Notes: generated by a model from the letters alone, not told the origin. 64,000 nt of DNA from Selaginella tamariscina (GCA_003024785.1 PUQB01000006.1:135258-199257), one strand, 5' to 3'; positions 1 through 12,860 are shown, numbered from the stretch's first letter. Made by a program: numbers and translations.

Positions 1-2350
1 TAAATTTCATACATTAATTTTAATTGATACTTTCACAATATGAAAACGTGGAAATTTCGACTGATGGTAGATGTGACCGTTAGCATGGAATTATAAATAA
101 CAAAATAATGCATTATCAACTTAATAATTAAAAACGTTATTTGAATTTCTTGATTGTCACATATGAAGTCTTAACTAATGGAAACACTTGCGTTTAAGAA
201 AAATTAATGTTATTGTAATAAAGATTTAACACCATAAATATTTATAGACTACCTTTAAAAATGATTTGAGTATTATAATAAATTGTGATATTCATTAATT
301 GTTATTATCACCCCGTTCACTAACGATCGACGAGATCTCATTCTAATACCATTACTTTTACTTTGAGGATCTCAAACTTATTACTTTCTTTTGCCTTTTG
401 AACGATTGTCACAAAGTTTGATCGGGCATTTCTTTGAACAATTATCACACAATTTTGGTAGGACATTTCTCTAGATAAAAACCTTTTATAGGTAAATAAA
501 TTTAATTCATGTCATGTAATTTGTTTAACCAAACTGATCAACTCATAAGAAGTATGTTCAACAAGCACTTAAAATATCTAAGGATAGGGAATTCAAATTA
601 CATATGTGGTTTAGTGGTTCACAAGTTTATAAATTCCATAAAGAAAATATATCAAGAATATTTTAAAACAAAAATTTTATATAAAAAGAATTAGAGTTTA
701 AGTATCTCAATTGAACACATCTAACTAGTTTACTTATTCTTCTTCTTTTGTGTTTATAAATAATATTTAATATTTTAATTCATTTTATTATAATTAGCAT
801 CTTACCTTACTATTTTTCCTTGAAATACAAGGGGCATTGAATGTACACACGTTACTGAAACTAAGTCTATGTCATCGATATTACGTCTAACAATATATGT
901 CTTAATTTTAATTTAAATCTCTAAACACTGAATATGGAGTTTACTTTTTTCCTGGAGTACCGGCTTAAGAAACTCCAAGAATGAGACTTGTATAGCCATT
1001 TGGCATTTCTCAGCATTATTTATCTTAAGCTGTTCATATGCTAAGTCCACACGCTTAAGTTAAACGCGTCAGTGATGTGTTTAAGAGCTTGTTCAATTTC
1101 CCTCACTTTTAAATATCTTAATGGGCAATTCTCATTCTTTCTCTGCTACATTTATGTTCCAAAATGACACAAATGAACCGATCAGACTGCACGATATTCT
1201 CATGTCAATGATTGGAGCTCCTGTCTCCGCTCCAATCCCAAAAGAAAGTCTGCAGGAAATTACTATAACGATTAGTAATAAGCAATCAAGATTAGCAATA
1301 TTACTGTCGAGGGACAGCCCACAGGCCTATACATTAGCCTTAGTGATTTATATACATGTTCAGGATTTCAACTCCACCGTTCTAAGAAAAAGTTTCATTT
1401 ACTAAAGGCACCCCGTAGTATTGATGTTAAGAATTTAAGATGTCGAATTTGTTTTTGAAGATAAAAAGAACCAACAAGGAACGCCGAATTTTCAACGGTA
1501 CTTAATAAAGGGACCGTTAACACGAGGTTAACTATTAATTGTCTGTTTCTTAATTACAGTTTTATGTTCATGGATATTAAGCATAGATGTATATATGTGA
1601 CTATATAAATTTTACTGACTTCAATTTTCCTTAAGGACCAGCTAAGTTCATCAAATTGTGTGTGTGTGTGGGGGGGGGGGGGGGGGTATCATTTTATAAT
1701 ATGGGATATTGTCTTTCAGCGACTGGATATGAAAGCATAATATATATATTTATAGAGCATATGTGCGATTTAATGGAAGTCAGGGCATGTTGTGTGAGAA
1801 AAAGTGTATGTTTGTTATTTGGTTACAATGTTGTGAACTGCTATGCCCTTAAACAGCAATTAATACTACTAAATTTTAATTATGTCCGTTTTCCATTGAG
1901 AATAGTGAAATGGACGATTTTTCCTCAGTTAGATTACAAGATATATTATAAATACAGTTTAAAACATATAATTTTAATCATGTAGTTTAAAAGCTTCGTT
2001 CAACAATATCACAACGTGTGTACTTAAACACAAAGATATACGACTTTTTAAAGTCCATTATAAACTTTACGTCTTTCTTACATAGCAAGTACCTCAGGAA
2101 ATAAAATCAAATTTGCGATGTAAATTTAAGTCAGAACTAGCAGCCCAGGTGCACATTTCTACAGTGGATGGCCAAGGATTTCTCCACTTAAAGTGTAGTG
2201 CAGACCAGTTTGCATGTAGTTTTGACTTTTTATTTAATTAATTAACCCTTGAAAAACTTCAATCGTAAACATATATGAAAAAATATATGAAAAATTCTGT
2301 TTATACCCCTCAAACTCAACAAAATTATAAATTCATCTATACAAGTTTTA
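1..2350. repeat. Left arm of a long inverted repeat
   Basis: This block is the reverse complement, at roughly 90 percent identity by eye, of 22935-25379. Base 1 pairs with base 25379 and the similarity runs inward to about 2350. Landmarks shared in opposite orientation are the terminal AT-rich segment, a 94-codon reading frame (1121-1405), the G-run at 1670-1687 (a C-run at about 23676-23684 in the other arm) and a segment at 2230-2350. Bases 2139-2229 are found only in this arm. The window starts inside the repeat, so its outer end is unknown. It could be a terminal inverted repeat of a large element or an inverted segmental duplication. It contains no recognisable transposase. Confidence 0.85.
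1121..1405 (+). CDS. Hypothetical 94-residue protein carried by the inverted repeat (left copy)
   Basis: I do not recognise this protein. It starts MGNSHSFSATFMFQNDTNEP and the same frame recurs at 23907-24191 on the minus strand, starting MSNSHSFSPTF. The N-terminal two thirds and the C-terminal VQDFNSTVLRK segment are conserved between the copies. The part between differs because a one-base indel is compensated by a second one about 50 bases later, so both copies stay open. No signal peptide, membrane segment or known motif is visible. It may be one exon of a longer gene. Confidence 0.35.
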   Translation: MGNSHSFSATFMFQNDTNEPIRLHDILMSMIGAPVSAPIPKESLQEITITISNKQSRLAILLSRDSPQAYTLALVIYIHVQDFNSTVLRKSFIY

Positions 2351-3725
2351 AAATTATAATGTCGAGGCATAACACTATCCTCTTTCTATGCCTCTCCTTA
2401 ATTATAAAGATTAAGAGCCAACGATGTTATAAGGAAAACTCTTATGTTATTTAATTAAATATAAATAAATTTAAGAACTTCTATGAATAAATTTGTAATT
2501 TTGCAGATTTGAAGACATAACATCACATTTTACAATTCCTTATGGAATAAAAGCAATCTTCTACAGTAATTATCATAGCATTATTTTTTTCTTTTTAATC
2601 ATAAAAACTAAAAGTTAATTAGTGTTACAAAGAAGTTCTTATACTAAATATAAATGACCTTAATCTACCACATTTCACAACTCTTCAACGGAATCAAAGT
2701 GATCTTCTATAGTAATTATAATAGCACTTAATCATAACAGCGATCTTTTATAATAATTGTCATAGCATTATCTATCTTTTTTTAATCATAAAAATTAAGA
2801 GTCAATTGATATTATAAAAAGGCTCATATACTATTTAATTAAATATAATTAAGTTAAAAATTGTTATTATCACTTCTCTTTTTTGATCACTCATGACACC
2901 CTTCTTTATTAAGTGAAGTACAAAAGACCCTTGATCACTCATGACACCCCTCCTTTATCTTCTCACTTGGTGCATCAATTCACAAACCTGTTCCTAATAA
3001 GAATCAAATTTAAATCAACTCCGTTATCAAGTGTATTTCCTTAGTTATAAAGATTAAAAATTAATTAGTGTTATAAGGAAGGTTCTTATATTATTTAATT
3101 AAACAATCTTGATCTGCTTAAGTTAAATGATTTCATTAGGTAAAAACTATAATAACAATCTTCATTTAACATAAACACCAATGCTCAATTAGTCATAATA
3201 AAATAAAATAAATAGAATATTTTAGATTATTTTAGTTGAAGGGTGTTGAAAGGTTGAATAAGGATATTTTTATAATATTTAAAACTTTATAAGGTCAAAA
3301 CTGTAATTTTAGAACTTCTAAAAGCAAATTTATAATTTTGTGAAGTTTAAAGGTATAAATGTAATTTTCTCATATATAATAATACGGTCCATAACCTTAA
3401 TAGAGATATGACTAATGTAATTACTTCTCCACACTCCATTAAGTCAGCTCTTAAAATATATTAATTCATAATTAATTTAATAATAATAATAAAATATTTT
3501 ATTATTTACTATGGACAAATTACCCACAGGATTTTTTATATTAAAAGATAAAAGTCTAGCAAATAACTTTGCACACAATTTATAATTATCTCTTAATTTA
3601 ATATAATTTAAATCTGCAATTAAGTTTCGCTAGCAAACTTTATAATTATTTCTTAAATTAATATAATTTAGTGGAAGAAAATTTCCTTAAATTGACCCAT
3701 TAAGAGCCTAGTGGGCATTAGAGTA
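2351..3725. repeat. AT-rich region with degenerate tandem and dispersed repeats
   Basis: There is no gene here. Diverged copies of an approximately 170-300 bp block recur at about 2383-2460, 2575-2650, 2755-2840 and 3033-3110. Each carries a (T)AAAGATTAA-like segment, then a TTATAAGGAA-like stretch, then ATTTAATTAAA. A shorter direct repeat, TTGATCACTCATGACACCC, occurs at about 2883 and 2932. Bases about 3200-3385 are a direct copy of 22860-23025. That makes this family present in both orientations around the inverted repeat. Confidence 0.6.
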
Positions 3726-3727
3726 AC

Positions 3728-4817
3728 TTAACAATGGTTGGCAACTGAGCCTATATTTTTAAAATATTCTATTAATATATAAAAATATACCAGTATCATT
3801 TTAATATATATATTAAAATTCAATTTTAATAATAAATAAAATATAGTGTTTTTCAAACGTGGTTTTTTTAAACAATGGTTAGGAAGCACTTGTGCACGAC
3901 TTACTGAAATATATAACGTTTCTCGGAAATACAATGTATTACCTTGAACATGTTTTAGACAGATATTAACAAGAAGAATAAGTTGATCATTTAAAGCTAA
4001 GTTTAAGTAAGTTTCACTTGTCATATATCTACAAGTTACTTCAAAATAAGAAAGAAAATTTCGGTCTAGTGGCACAAGTAAAATAAGGGACTCAACAACA
4101 TAAACACACAAAAGGGATACAGCAGCCACATAATAAGATGTTCAATCTCAATTCCACGTTGCACCGATGATATGTCTTTGGCATATTAATATGTATAAAT
4201 TCCCCCTCACACTGACAATTTTTCGATGTCGAAGCACTTACAGTGTTTGGTGCAGTTTATTTTTGACATTTTCAATATAATCTTCATACTGGTTGACAAA
4301 AAAAATTGGTACCTTCTTGTACCCTCGCTCACTTGCAAACACTGAAGGCTTTTAATGAAAATACACATTATTGTTACTGAAGAAATATAAAATGAGACAG
4401 TCATGGGCATCCAGGAGCGAGTACATCTCTTGACGTCATCTTTTTCTTCAAGAGCCATATGAGCAATAGCACCAACGATTACTCCTTGAAATACAAAATA
4501 CATTCCTACTATCTGATAAATATGGCCTGCAGAAGTGTTGTACCTATTTTCAGTGCTTACAAGCAAACCTGAACATTGTCGAACTCACTCTGAAGCACTT
4601 TTATAGCTTGCCTTGCTCTTCTCTTTGTTATAGCTTCTGATCCTCCAATTTCTGGATCAGCTGTAAATGTAATGGAATGAGAATCTTCTTGAGGAGCAGG
4701 ATTCCCAGGTGGAGTTCGAGAAGAATTTCCAATTGAAGCAGTGGCATTCCTACTTACATTTCCAATAGAATTTCCAATTGCATCACTCCCATTTTCAGTA
4801 GGAGCTTCCATGTTCAC
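3728..4817 (-). pseudogene. Small plant multi-pass membrane protein gene, interrupted
   Basis: Three coding blocks read in order on the minus strand. 4817-4575 has an acidic, Asn/Ser-rich N-terminus (MNMEAPTENGS) followed by RRARQAIKVLQSEFDNVQ. 4565-4380 continues with LVSTENRYNTSAGHIYQIVG and two hydrophobic segments (MYFVFQGVIVGAIAHMAL and MTVSFYISSVTIMCIFI). 4129-3965 adds a further membrane segment (AAVSLLCVYVVESLILLVPL). Blocks 1 and 2 join in sense but are one base out of frame at about 4562, where a G appears missing between CTTG and TAAG. The layout matches an uncharacterised family of small plant membrane proteins; I cannot give a function. Block 3 may be a separate exon. The gene lies between the inverted-repeat arm and element 1. 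Confidence 0.5.
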
Positions 4818-5988
4818 CTATCTATCACAATTCCTAACCTATTTATATTGAGATAATGTAAACAGAACAGTGAGTCAGAACTACATTTACCGTTTTCATG
4901 GTAAGAAGCCGTGTAACCACTGATATCTGACTTTATTTCCTACTAAACAATATATTAATTAATATTCGTTTCTTCTTTGATCCTTCAATCGATTTTGACA
5001 TTTAAATAATTAAGTTACGTATATATTGCGTGCTGAACTGTCCGGTTCTAATGCCGGTGGAAACGTTATTATTTATTTAGGGTTTTAGTAAGATTTAATT
5101 TGATTTTAGTTTAAATTTATATAGCTAGTGAATGTCAATAATGTAGTAAACTCTGCTTAGGTAATTATAATTGTAAAATAATTCAAATATTTTAATAATA
5201 TTCTATTTTAAGTAAGAAGGTTTTGAATACAATAGCTTAAGGTATTTTGTCCCGTGTGTGTATTTGATACATGGATGTTTAAACAATGTGTCCTTGTTAA
5301 CACGGAAATAACCGTTTGAAGGCTTAATATAAATATACATATGTATGGCATAACTTTGTTTAAGAAATGATAAATAAATTAAATTAGGATATAATAATAA
5401 TAGTCTGATATAAGGCATGATATTATGGCAACACATATTTTGGTACGCACCAGAGCGACTAATTTGGGCGTTGGGCTGTTATGTCTTCCATATAAAATAT
5501 ACCTATAATCTTTCTTCAGAAATTCTCAATGCCAAGGATATCGTCGTGGATGTTCCATTTAAGTCTCCATATGCACGGTAGATAAATAATTATGGTGGAC
5601 AATTAACCAGGAAGTCACGAAATAGGGAGTTGTCACGTGATAGTTATAGAGAGAGAGCACAATGTATATGCGGAATAAAAATTTTAAATACTGGTAATAA
5701 TTAATTTCTAATAACTGGCCTTAGAGAAAAGTGCATTAACTTCATATTTGAAAATGTAAATTCATACATACGTTTGCATATGGATTCGTGAATACTATTC
5801 ATATGAAATGTAAATGTAATACATATGCATGTAATGTGTGTACCTACAACTAAGGTATGTTAGTTCCATCTAGAACTTGTTGCACAAACAAGTGGGGTAT
5901 TAGGAGATTGTGACTTTGTATATACCTTATAGACCTTTGTCATAATGGAAGACCTATTTGAATGGTCCCTTTACCTTGTGCATGATTA
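4818..5988. other. AT-rich intergenic stretch, no gene seen
   Basis: Nothing codes convincingly here on either strand. The short frame at 5203-5436 has no family features. The stretch ends at the left boundary of element 1, immediately after an ATTA tetranucleotide at 5985-5988. Confidence 0.6.
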
Positions 5989-6015
5989 ATGCACATTGTA
6001 ACTAAAGTGGGCATG
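5989..6015 (+). repeat. Element 1 left terminal inverted repeat
   Basis: 27 bp beginning ATGCACATTGTAAC and ending TGGGCATG. It matches the reverse complement of 19828-19854 at 24 of 27 positions. All three differences are transitions, as expected for decay of methylated cytosines. The other copy of this end, at 63098-63124, differs at one base. Confidence 0.8.
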
Positions 6016-6387
6016 ATACGTGAAAATGGAATATAAAATAAATTACTAATTAATACTTAAGTTTTAATTATTAATTAATCATTTAATTAATATGTAATTA
6101 AGCCTTAAATATTAATTAATTAATTAATTAATCCTTCAATAACCTTACTTAGTAAGGAATATTCCTAAAATATCTTAGAATATTCATATTATTCTAAAAA
6201 TAGTTTACAATAATGAAGAAATACTATCAAACATAATTACAAATGAAATCATTTTCTTATCAACATGTTAATTTTTTATAAATACTTTCTTTAACCATAC
6301 AGAGAAATCTTGTCTAAATCATCACTCTCCGGATTAATCAAATCATTTTGGTCAATATCTTGATGTTGTTGCCACCACCTAACACTC
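6016..6387. other. Element 1 left subterminal region
   Basis: Non-coding and AT-rich, with a short run of ATTA units (6111-6132) and GAATATTC motifs at 6157-6164 and about 6178-6185. A single GGATTAATC, the core of the palindromes in the internal arrays, sits at 6331-6339 and is conserved in the second copy near 63450. The region lies between the terminal repeat and the stop codon of the FCP1-like gene. Confidence 0.55.
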
Positions 6388-7440
6388 TCACGAATGCAAT
6401 TGGGAGTTGCCATCCTTGTTAATACATAAGATGTAATAAGAAGGTCTGCATAAAGGCTCATCTAAAAATGACGTTCCTTAAGAATAATATTATAAAGGCC
6501 CGGTTGCTATCCTTCATTTTATAAAATTCAAAATCACGAGAAAGAAAAGCTTCAGGAAATGTTGATACGGTGGATACTGCTCACAAAAATTTTCGAGATT
6601 CTTCTTTCTGAGGCACGTATCCAAGTAGTTCACTAGCTCATCCATGATATCGGTATCAGAATATGGATCGAAAGTGATTGGATGAATACAAGCAATGTTT
6701 TGGTTGAGCATAGCCTTCTGAGGAGAGTCGTCTACTACTAAGATATGTGCATTCTTCATTATCCTTAAGCGACTGATCTCCCCATGAGTCCCAATTATTC
6801 TTTCATTCTTGAAGAAGTATGGCTTGCTTTCCTTTCTTATATTGTGAAATTCGAGAGGTTTATAACAATTCGCTGGTCAAAAATCCAATCTTTACGAATC
6901 ACCTCTTCTGCAACACTACAATGTTTCTTAAGCAAATTCAACAGCGGTGTTAAGTTATGAATCTGCATGCATGACCAAATCCCCACAAGCGCAAGCTTTT
7001 TTGAAAGAGACGATCCAACCCTGGACGAAAAATAATATCATATCGAAATTTACCATGACAAGGAATGAAATCTCCTTGTTTGATTTCTTTTTTCCTATCC
7101 TCGGGCCTTTGTCGATGAAGCAGAACACCATTGACATCCAACAACACAATATGGCCATGAGTAACATGGATAGCGTTGCCTCTTGAATACTTTGCAAATC
7201 ACTTGTTTGCTCCCTTTCACATTTATCCGTTGCCACTATCTCGTTGCCTATCCCTTCATCATTTAATTGTACATCATCCTTACAAGATTCAGATATTGCA
7301 TGCGCTGAAGAAATTGATTTCGGAACTGAAGCCAATAAAAATGATGATGAAAAAACTGAAGTGGCCCCCATGGTAACGATGTTTTGAGCTGCATTATTAT
7401 CCATTTCCTGCATGAACTCTGTCATTCTGACATGTGGCAC
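6388..7440 (-). pseudogene. FCP1-like (NLI-interacting-factor-type) HAD phosphatase gene, frameshifted copy
   Basis: The family hydrolyses phospho-Ser/Thr using an Asp nucleophile; the plant branch often has LDLNG in place of DxDG. In order on the minus strand this gene shows a Ser-rich N-terminal region, the catalytic motif HIVLLDVNGVLLHR (about 7165-7120), FRYDIIFRPGLD, then WSCMQIHNLTPLLNLL (about 6970), then KNAHILVVDDSPQKAMLN with the conserved DDSP motif (about 6757-6705), and a C-terminal NYLDTCL...CEQYPPY segment. The blocks lie in different frames, so this copy is broken or has short introns. The last part is open without interruption in the other copy (63507-63836), with its stop at the equivalent base. 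The neighbour upstream is the ParB-methyltransferase gene on the same strand. Carriage by at least two copies of the transposon makes it cargo or a working part. Confidence 0.7.
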
Positions 7441-7689
7441 AAGAAATTGTCGCCAAACCCCTCTCTTACCTCATGCCAATGCTGAAAATCCATGTTCTCA
7501 ATTGTTTCATTACATCTGCAAAATGATAATTAGCTGACCTTAAAATTATCAAGGTTTACCTTGTTAATGTGTGACCCATGTTTGAACTAAAAGCTTCATT
7601 AATCCTTGAGAATTTATTTTCTGTACAAATATAAACGAAATATACAAAAATGCCTTATGTTACTCATTTACAACTATTCGTCACTCTAA

Positions 7690-10600
7690 GAACTCATTAA
7701 CAATTCTTCTTCGCTATTACCTTCTGAGTGAGGCGAAGAAGGTCTAAGCCGCTTGTGAGATGGTTCAGATCTTCTGTATCTTCTATTGATGTTTCCATGG
7801 GTAATGGAGTGTGCGAATGTTCTGTACTCCTCGAGATAACTTCCGGTCTAATATCTGATTGAAGTTCGTCCTCAGACTCCGACATTGAACCAGATTCGTC
7901 TTCAGAGCTATCGCACTTATCGGAGGGAACTTTCTCAAATACTCCTTTATGGATTCGTTGGGGTAGTCAGTTGAGAACCTATCTATCCACTTGTTCAGGT
8001 CCTCAACCATGGTCTTATCCTTTTCAACGGCAAACACACATGTATCCGAAGGTAACACTCCTTCAAGACGGACCCCCTAGTGCAGTAGTCAAAAACCCAC
8101 GCATCACTGTGAGGACCCCTGATCAAGTTGACGATGCTCCGTGCCGCTTGACTTGTGATGTTTGGATAACGTACATTGCCGAATACGTCACTCTCAGCTA
8201 TCGGTGTATCGGATGGAGGTTCAGGGCCGTTGGAGTGCAAACAGATGCCTGGCCAGTCATTTGGAAGTTTGAAACTGTTTGGCGCATTCCTAACAACCAA
8301 GTGAACAACCGAATCAATGCACTTCGGATCAGCATCATTCATATAAAATCCTGTCCAACGATGTTTATTCCTCTTGGCAAAGGAGAAGGCAAAGGTATCG
8401 GTGACATGAGCAAGAATCAAGAAATAAATACCTGAAAACGTAGATATCAGTCAAGAGTGCAAGTATGAATTCAATAATAAATACCTTCTTTGTACATACT
8501 TGCACGCTAAGTTTCTCCACCAAATCCTCTAGTGTCCTGTCTGTCGAAGGATTTTTTGACACCCGCCGATCCATCACGAACAATTGAAACGGTTTCCTAC
8601 AAGCAGTGATGGTACCCCATAAAGTCTCCGAATCCAACAACAAACATCTGTAGGGCTTGTCGTGATTCGTAGCATCCTCCTTTATAAGGTTCAACTCGGT
8701 TCTCCGCTGCTGAAGGACTGCCATAAGAGAAGGCGTCATCGCAATGTTCTCCTTTTTGGCGTTGGCGTGCAATAGATTCTTGCCCAGATCTTCCGATTGA
8801 TTCACCCATTCGACAAGCATATCATCATTTGTCACATGCAAATATTTGCTGACCTCTTCGTATGTTGAAGCCGAAATCCAACCCAGTTTGTGGCAGTGTA
8901 TTCCCAACCACTCCTTGAAGTGCCTGACCGTCTTCAACTCCATTGCCTTGAGATGAAAAGGAGAGGTGGGGCTGCTGTTGTTAATCTGTAATTTGCCATC
9001 AATCACCAAATCAGCCAAGACTTCCATCTCCTCCATCGTTGTTCCATTTAAAGGCTTCAACCATGTGAGCTTTGAAATCGTTGTCTACATCCTTTATAGA
9101 TTGAACAGACTTAGCCTTCGGCGTCTTACTGGGTTTCTTTGCAGACTTCTGAGGGCTCCACTTCACTTGTCTGCTTCTTCTTCAGTGTTCCTTTTGCAAA
9201 GGATTCCATAATCCCCAACCATTTGGCAAAGATCCTATCCTCGGGACAAGAAATCAACATCATCAAAAAGGATGTTTCCTTCCCGCCCACCTGGGCAAAA
9301 TCAACTGCTACAATTTCTTCAACTCTCTGAAAAAAAGACAGATTAATATACCGGCGAGATAAATCCCGCCCAAACAATTTGCTTACCCGGTAGTCCGCAG
9401 ATTGTGTATTCCCTGCGGTAGCTCTTTGTGGTCGCTGAAGAGATTCCCACACGGCTCGCGTGTGTTTGAACTTCTCCCATATTTTGCTGTTGTAGTGGTT
9501 GGTGTCTGCAGCGTCCCATTCCGCCGATAACTTATGGTACTGCTCGATTGTGAGATTCGGCTTCGCTAAAAACGCCGATCTTTTCGTCAGCTTCTCACGG
9601 GTATGCTCGGAAAGTTTTGTTGCCATCGTTCCTTTGTTGTGTTCGTCGAGAAGTCGTTGGGCTGCCGTTATTGTGTGCTGGCCACTAATGATGTAGTACT
9701 TGATGATTTTCTATTCTCCGTCTGAACCTTCCTCATTTGTTCCGGTGTTGTGATCCACACTTTGTCAGCGCCTTTGTTTCTCTCGTAGTATGCGCACAAA
9801 ACAGCATTATGTGGAACGGTGTAAGAATTGTCGTCCTTCATCTTCTCCATGAGCTCAGCTACACGTTCCTGATTGAGTGGCCTGTAATTGAAGTTTGGGT
9901 TGACGCTGCAATACTTAACCCTACACTCGTAAATCCTATCATCCAACATCATTTCCTTGTGGCTTATTGCAGCATGGGACGCCACAGGTGCAGCTGACAA
10001 AACGACTAATGATTTTCTTCTACGATCCGAATCAACATGTGTGATCCCCGATTGATGCTGTTCTAATGTTCTCGGCACACTCTTCCAGCTCCCGAAATTT
10101 CTAAGCAAATTGAACGTGATCTGTAAAGAACCTGAGACCAAGCCACCCTCTCAATCTCCTTATGATGTCGCTGTGTTCTTCTTCAATGTGAAGAGGGAGA
10201 TTGCTCCACTTGTGATTTTCTGTATTGTGAAGCAATATCCTGACAATACACCTACTCGATGAGTCTGAAGATCTTCGAAGTAGACATCCAGTTGGATCCC
10301 CTCCATAGATGGGCTTTCGTTGAGTTGAAGAAGAACTCCAGGTCAACATCATTAGTGAACACGTGAACGTCATTATCCACAAGTCGACAAAACCACCCGA
10401 AATTAATGTTGTAACTGGCGACCTCTGGATCCGAGAACGTGACATTGGATGGAACAAGGCATATGTGTCGAGCATCGTTCAATCTGGGTTCAGCATGCTT
10501 TCGGATGCTTGACTAGCACACCCACTTTCCATTGTTTTGCTTGTCCATGCGATGTGACAGAGGTTAGTTTGACAGCAACCATGGTTTTCCAATGCGCTTC

Positions 10601-10870
10601 CCGTTTAGTTTGAAATATGGCCAAGTTGATTCCAGAATCCCCCTGCCCATCTCTTCTCCTGCTCTCGTCTTTAATGTCACCTCAATTCCACATCTGAATA
10701 CAAAAATGATTAGTTCAAGCACATATCCGAGTATAACAGATTTTATTTTAATTCTTACCCAGAATTTGACGAACTCCATACTAATGACTCGATCTCCTTG
10801 TTTAATTAAATCGTCCTTCTGCAAAATAATACACTATGAATACAAATCATATAAAAACGCACACACACTT
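7690..10870 (-). CDS. Element 1 ParB-like / beta-class methyltransferase-like protein gene
   Basis: The gene reads right to left. The N-terminal part (10824-10101) includes GIEVTLKTRAGEEMGRGILE and FGWFCRLVDNDVHVFTNDVD and resembles nothing I know. The ParB-like domain follows: YRPLNQERVAELMEKMKDD (about 9890-9835), then after one frameshift KYYIISGQHTITAAQRLLDE (about 9705-9645), the counterpart of the ParB xxDGHHRxxA motif. A helical region (9626-8365) leads into FQLFVMDRRVSKN, at the place of motif IV but lacking DPPY. Then come AWVFDYCTRGSVLKE (about 8105-8060), a motif-I-like glycine segment, and TCVFAVEKDKTMVEDL, the usual acidic strand after it. Motif IV before motif I is the beta-class order. 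An acidic tail ends near 7697. Apparent single-base frameshifts lie near 9710 and 8058. The start is uncertain. Palindrome array A begins about 230 bp upstream. I infer DNA binding plus a methylase fold of doubtful activity. Confidence 0.65.
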
Positions 10871-11099
10871 GTATAAACCCGAATATACAAAAATAATACA
10901 CAGAGAGAAGTGGAGGAATTAACTGTCCAAAGCTCACTTTGTGCTAGTGCAAAAGAAAGATAACATTTCGTTTTAGAACCACCACAAATGTGAGCTCTGG
11001 ACAGTTTTACATAGTTTCCTAGCTTTTACTCGAAATATTATGATAAGATGATAAAAGTAAATAAAATGAGATATGCAACTTATATATACTAATACACAT

Positions 11100-12335
11100 A
11101 TATATTCACATGGAAGGTGCGGCGGGATTAATCTCGCCACCCCTTCAATGCCTCCTGAAAGAGTGGGCGGGATTAATCTCGCCACCTTTCTGGAGGCCTT
11201 GAACGGGAGTGCGGAATTAATCTTGCCACCCTTCTCGGTCTCAGAGAGAACTGGGCAGGATTTATTTGGCACACCCCTTCAGTGACTCCAGAAAGGCGGG
11301 ATTAATCTCGCCCACCATGTAAGGGATGGTTAAATGAATCTCGCCACCCTTCCCAGTCTCTCCATTGGTATGTTGTAAACCTTCTACGTTTCAGACAGAA
11401 ACGTTTGGGATTGGTCCGACTCACCAAGGAGTAAAAAAGGAAGGGTGGCGGGATTCATCCCTCCAACAGGCATTGAAGGCTCGGCGGGATTAATCCCCGC
11501 CCAGGCCTTCACTCGGTCCCTATGCGGCGGGATTAATCCCGCCGGACGCCAATGCCCTACGCGGGAATCCGGCCTAGGCCCTTCAGGCAGGCCTTTGGCG
11601 GCGGGATAAATCCCGCCCGATTCCCGCAGGGCATGCGTACGCGGGATTAATCCCGCCGCCCAGGCCCTTCACTCGGGCCTTAGTCGGCGGGATTAATCCG
11701 TCGGACGCCAATGCCCTAGCGGAATCCGGCGGATTAATCCCCGCCTAGGCCCTTCAGGCAGGCCTTTGGCGGCGGGATAAATCCCGCCCGATTCTGCACA
11801 GGGCATGCGTACGCGGCGGATTAATCCCGCCGCCCAGGCCCTTCACTCGGGCCTTAGTCGGCGGGATTAATCCCGCTGGACGCCGAATGCCCTGTGCGGA
11901 ATGGCGGGATTAATCCCGCCGCCTAGGCCCTTCAGGCAGGCCTTTGGCAGCGGGACAAATCCCGCCCGATTCTGCGCAGGGCATGCATACACGGCAGGAT
12001 TAATCCCGCCGCCTAGGCCCTTCACTCGGGCCTTAGTCGGTGGGATTAATCCCGCCGGACGCAATGCCCTGTGCAGAATCCGGCGGGATTAATCCGCCGC
12101 CTAGGCCCTTCAGGCAGGCCAATGGCGGCAGGATAAATCCCGCCCGATTTCGCACAGGGCATGCGTAGGCGAAGGGATTAATCCTGCGCTCATTTGGCTA
12201 ACCGAATAACCTGCATGAAATGGCGACGGGATTAATCCCGCCGCCGAGTGGCTAATTATATAGCGGCAGGATTAATCCGCCGCTACACACGTCTCCATAT
12301 AGCGGTGGGATTAATCCCGCCGCTACACACACACA
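11100..12335. repeat. Palindrome array A of element 1 (about 25 GATTAATC-centred monomers)
   Basis: The core monomer is the perfect palindrome GGCGGGATTAATCCCGCC, repeated about 25 times at roughly 40-48 bp spacing, with some decayed copies (GATAAATC, GACAAATC, missing G). Between 11480 and 12200 the spacers alternate in a fixed order (a GCCTAGGCCCTTCAGGCAGG type, an AGGGCATGCGTACGCGG type, a CCCTTCACTCGGGCCTTAG type, a GGACGCCAATGCCCT type). That gives a higher-order repeat of four monomers; the last spacer recurs at about 11541, 11701, 11878 and 12057. The block is GC-rich in an AT-rich neighbourhood and lies directly upstream of the ParB-methyltransferase gene. Confidence 0.9.
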
Positions 12336-12660
12336 CACAGATATATATATATATGTATATGTGTGTGTAGGAGAGTGCTTGTGTGTGCTAGAGATAGTCA
12401 AATCAGATAAAATTTATATAGATACACACACACACACATATATATGTATATGTATATACAGGAGAGTGCGTGTGTGTGCAAGAGATAGATAAATAAATAT
12501 GTGTATATGTTATCATGTGTATGCGTGTGTGAAACAAATAAAATCATATAGATAAACAAACACACACACACAACACACAATATATAATATATATAATATA
12601 TATACAGGAGTGTGTGTGTGTGTGCGAGAGAGATCTATAGAGAGAGAGAGAGAAGGGATA

Positions 12661-12715
<55 letters not shown>

Positions 12716-12860
12716 CGAGTGTTCGTTGTGTGTGCGAGAGATAGAGATCTAATATATATTTTAAGATACACACACATATAAATATATGTGAATAAAAAAA
12801 ATAAATAAACTCAGAGGAGTGTGCGTGTGAGAGAGAGAGAGATCTCACCTATTGTGAGAG
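12336..12860. repeat. Microsatellite block (CA/GT, GA, TA) with recurring GAGAGAT(A/C)T phrases
   Basis: Alternating (CA)n, (GT)n, (TA)n and (GA)n tracts, including a GT tract of about 40 bp at 12671-12712. A larger phrase recurs about every 110-130 bp: an ACACACAC tract, TATATAT, then ACAGGAG(A)GTG, TGTGTGTG and GAGAGAT. So it is a tandem repeat of a compound unit, not simple slippage alone. The Cys/His/Tyr-rich frames across it are artefacts. Confidence 0.8.

Noticed and set aside
1656-1985. 109-residue frame starting MCVCVGGGGG
   Set aside because: It begins in a GT/G-run and the equivalent in the right arm is not kept open. No family features.
12398-12848. Overlapping minus-strand frames rich in Cys, His and Tyr
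   Set aside because: They are translations of (CA)n/(TA)n microsatellites with no homology.
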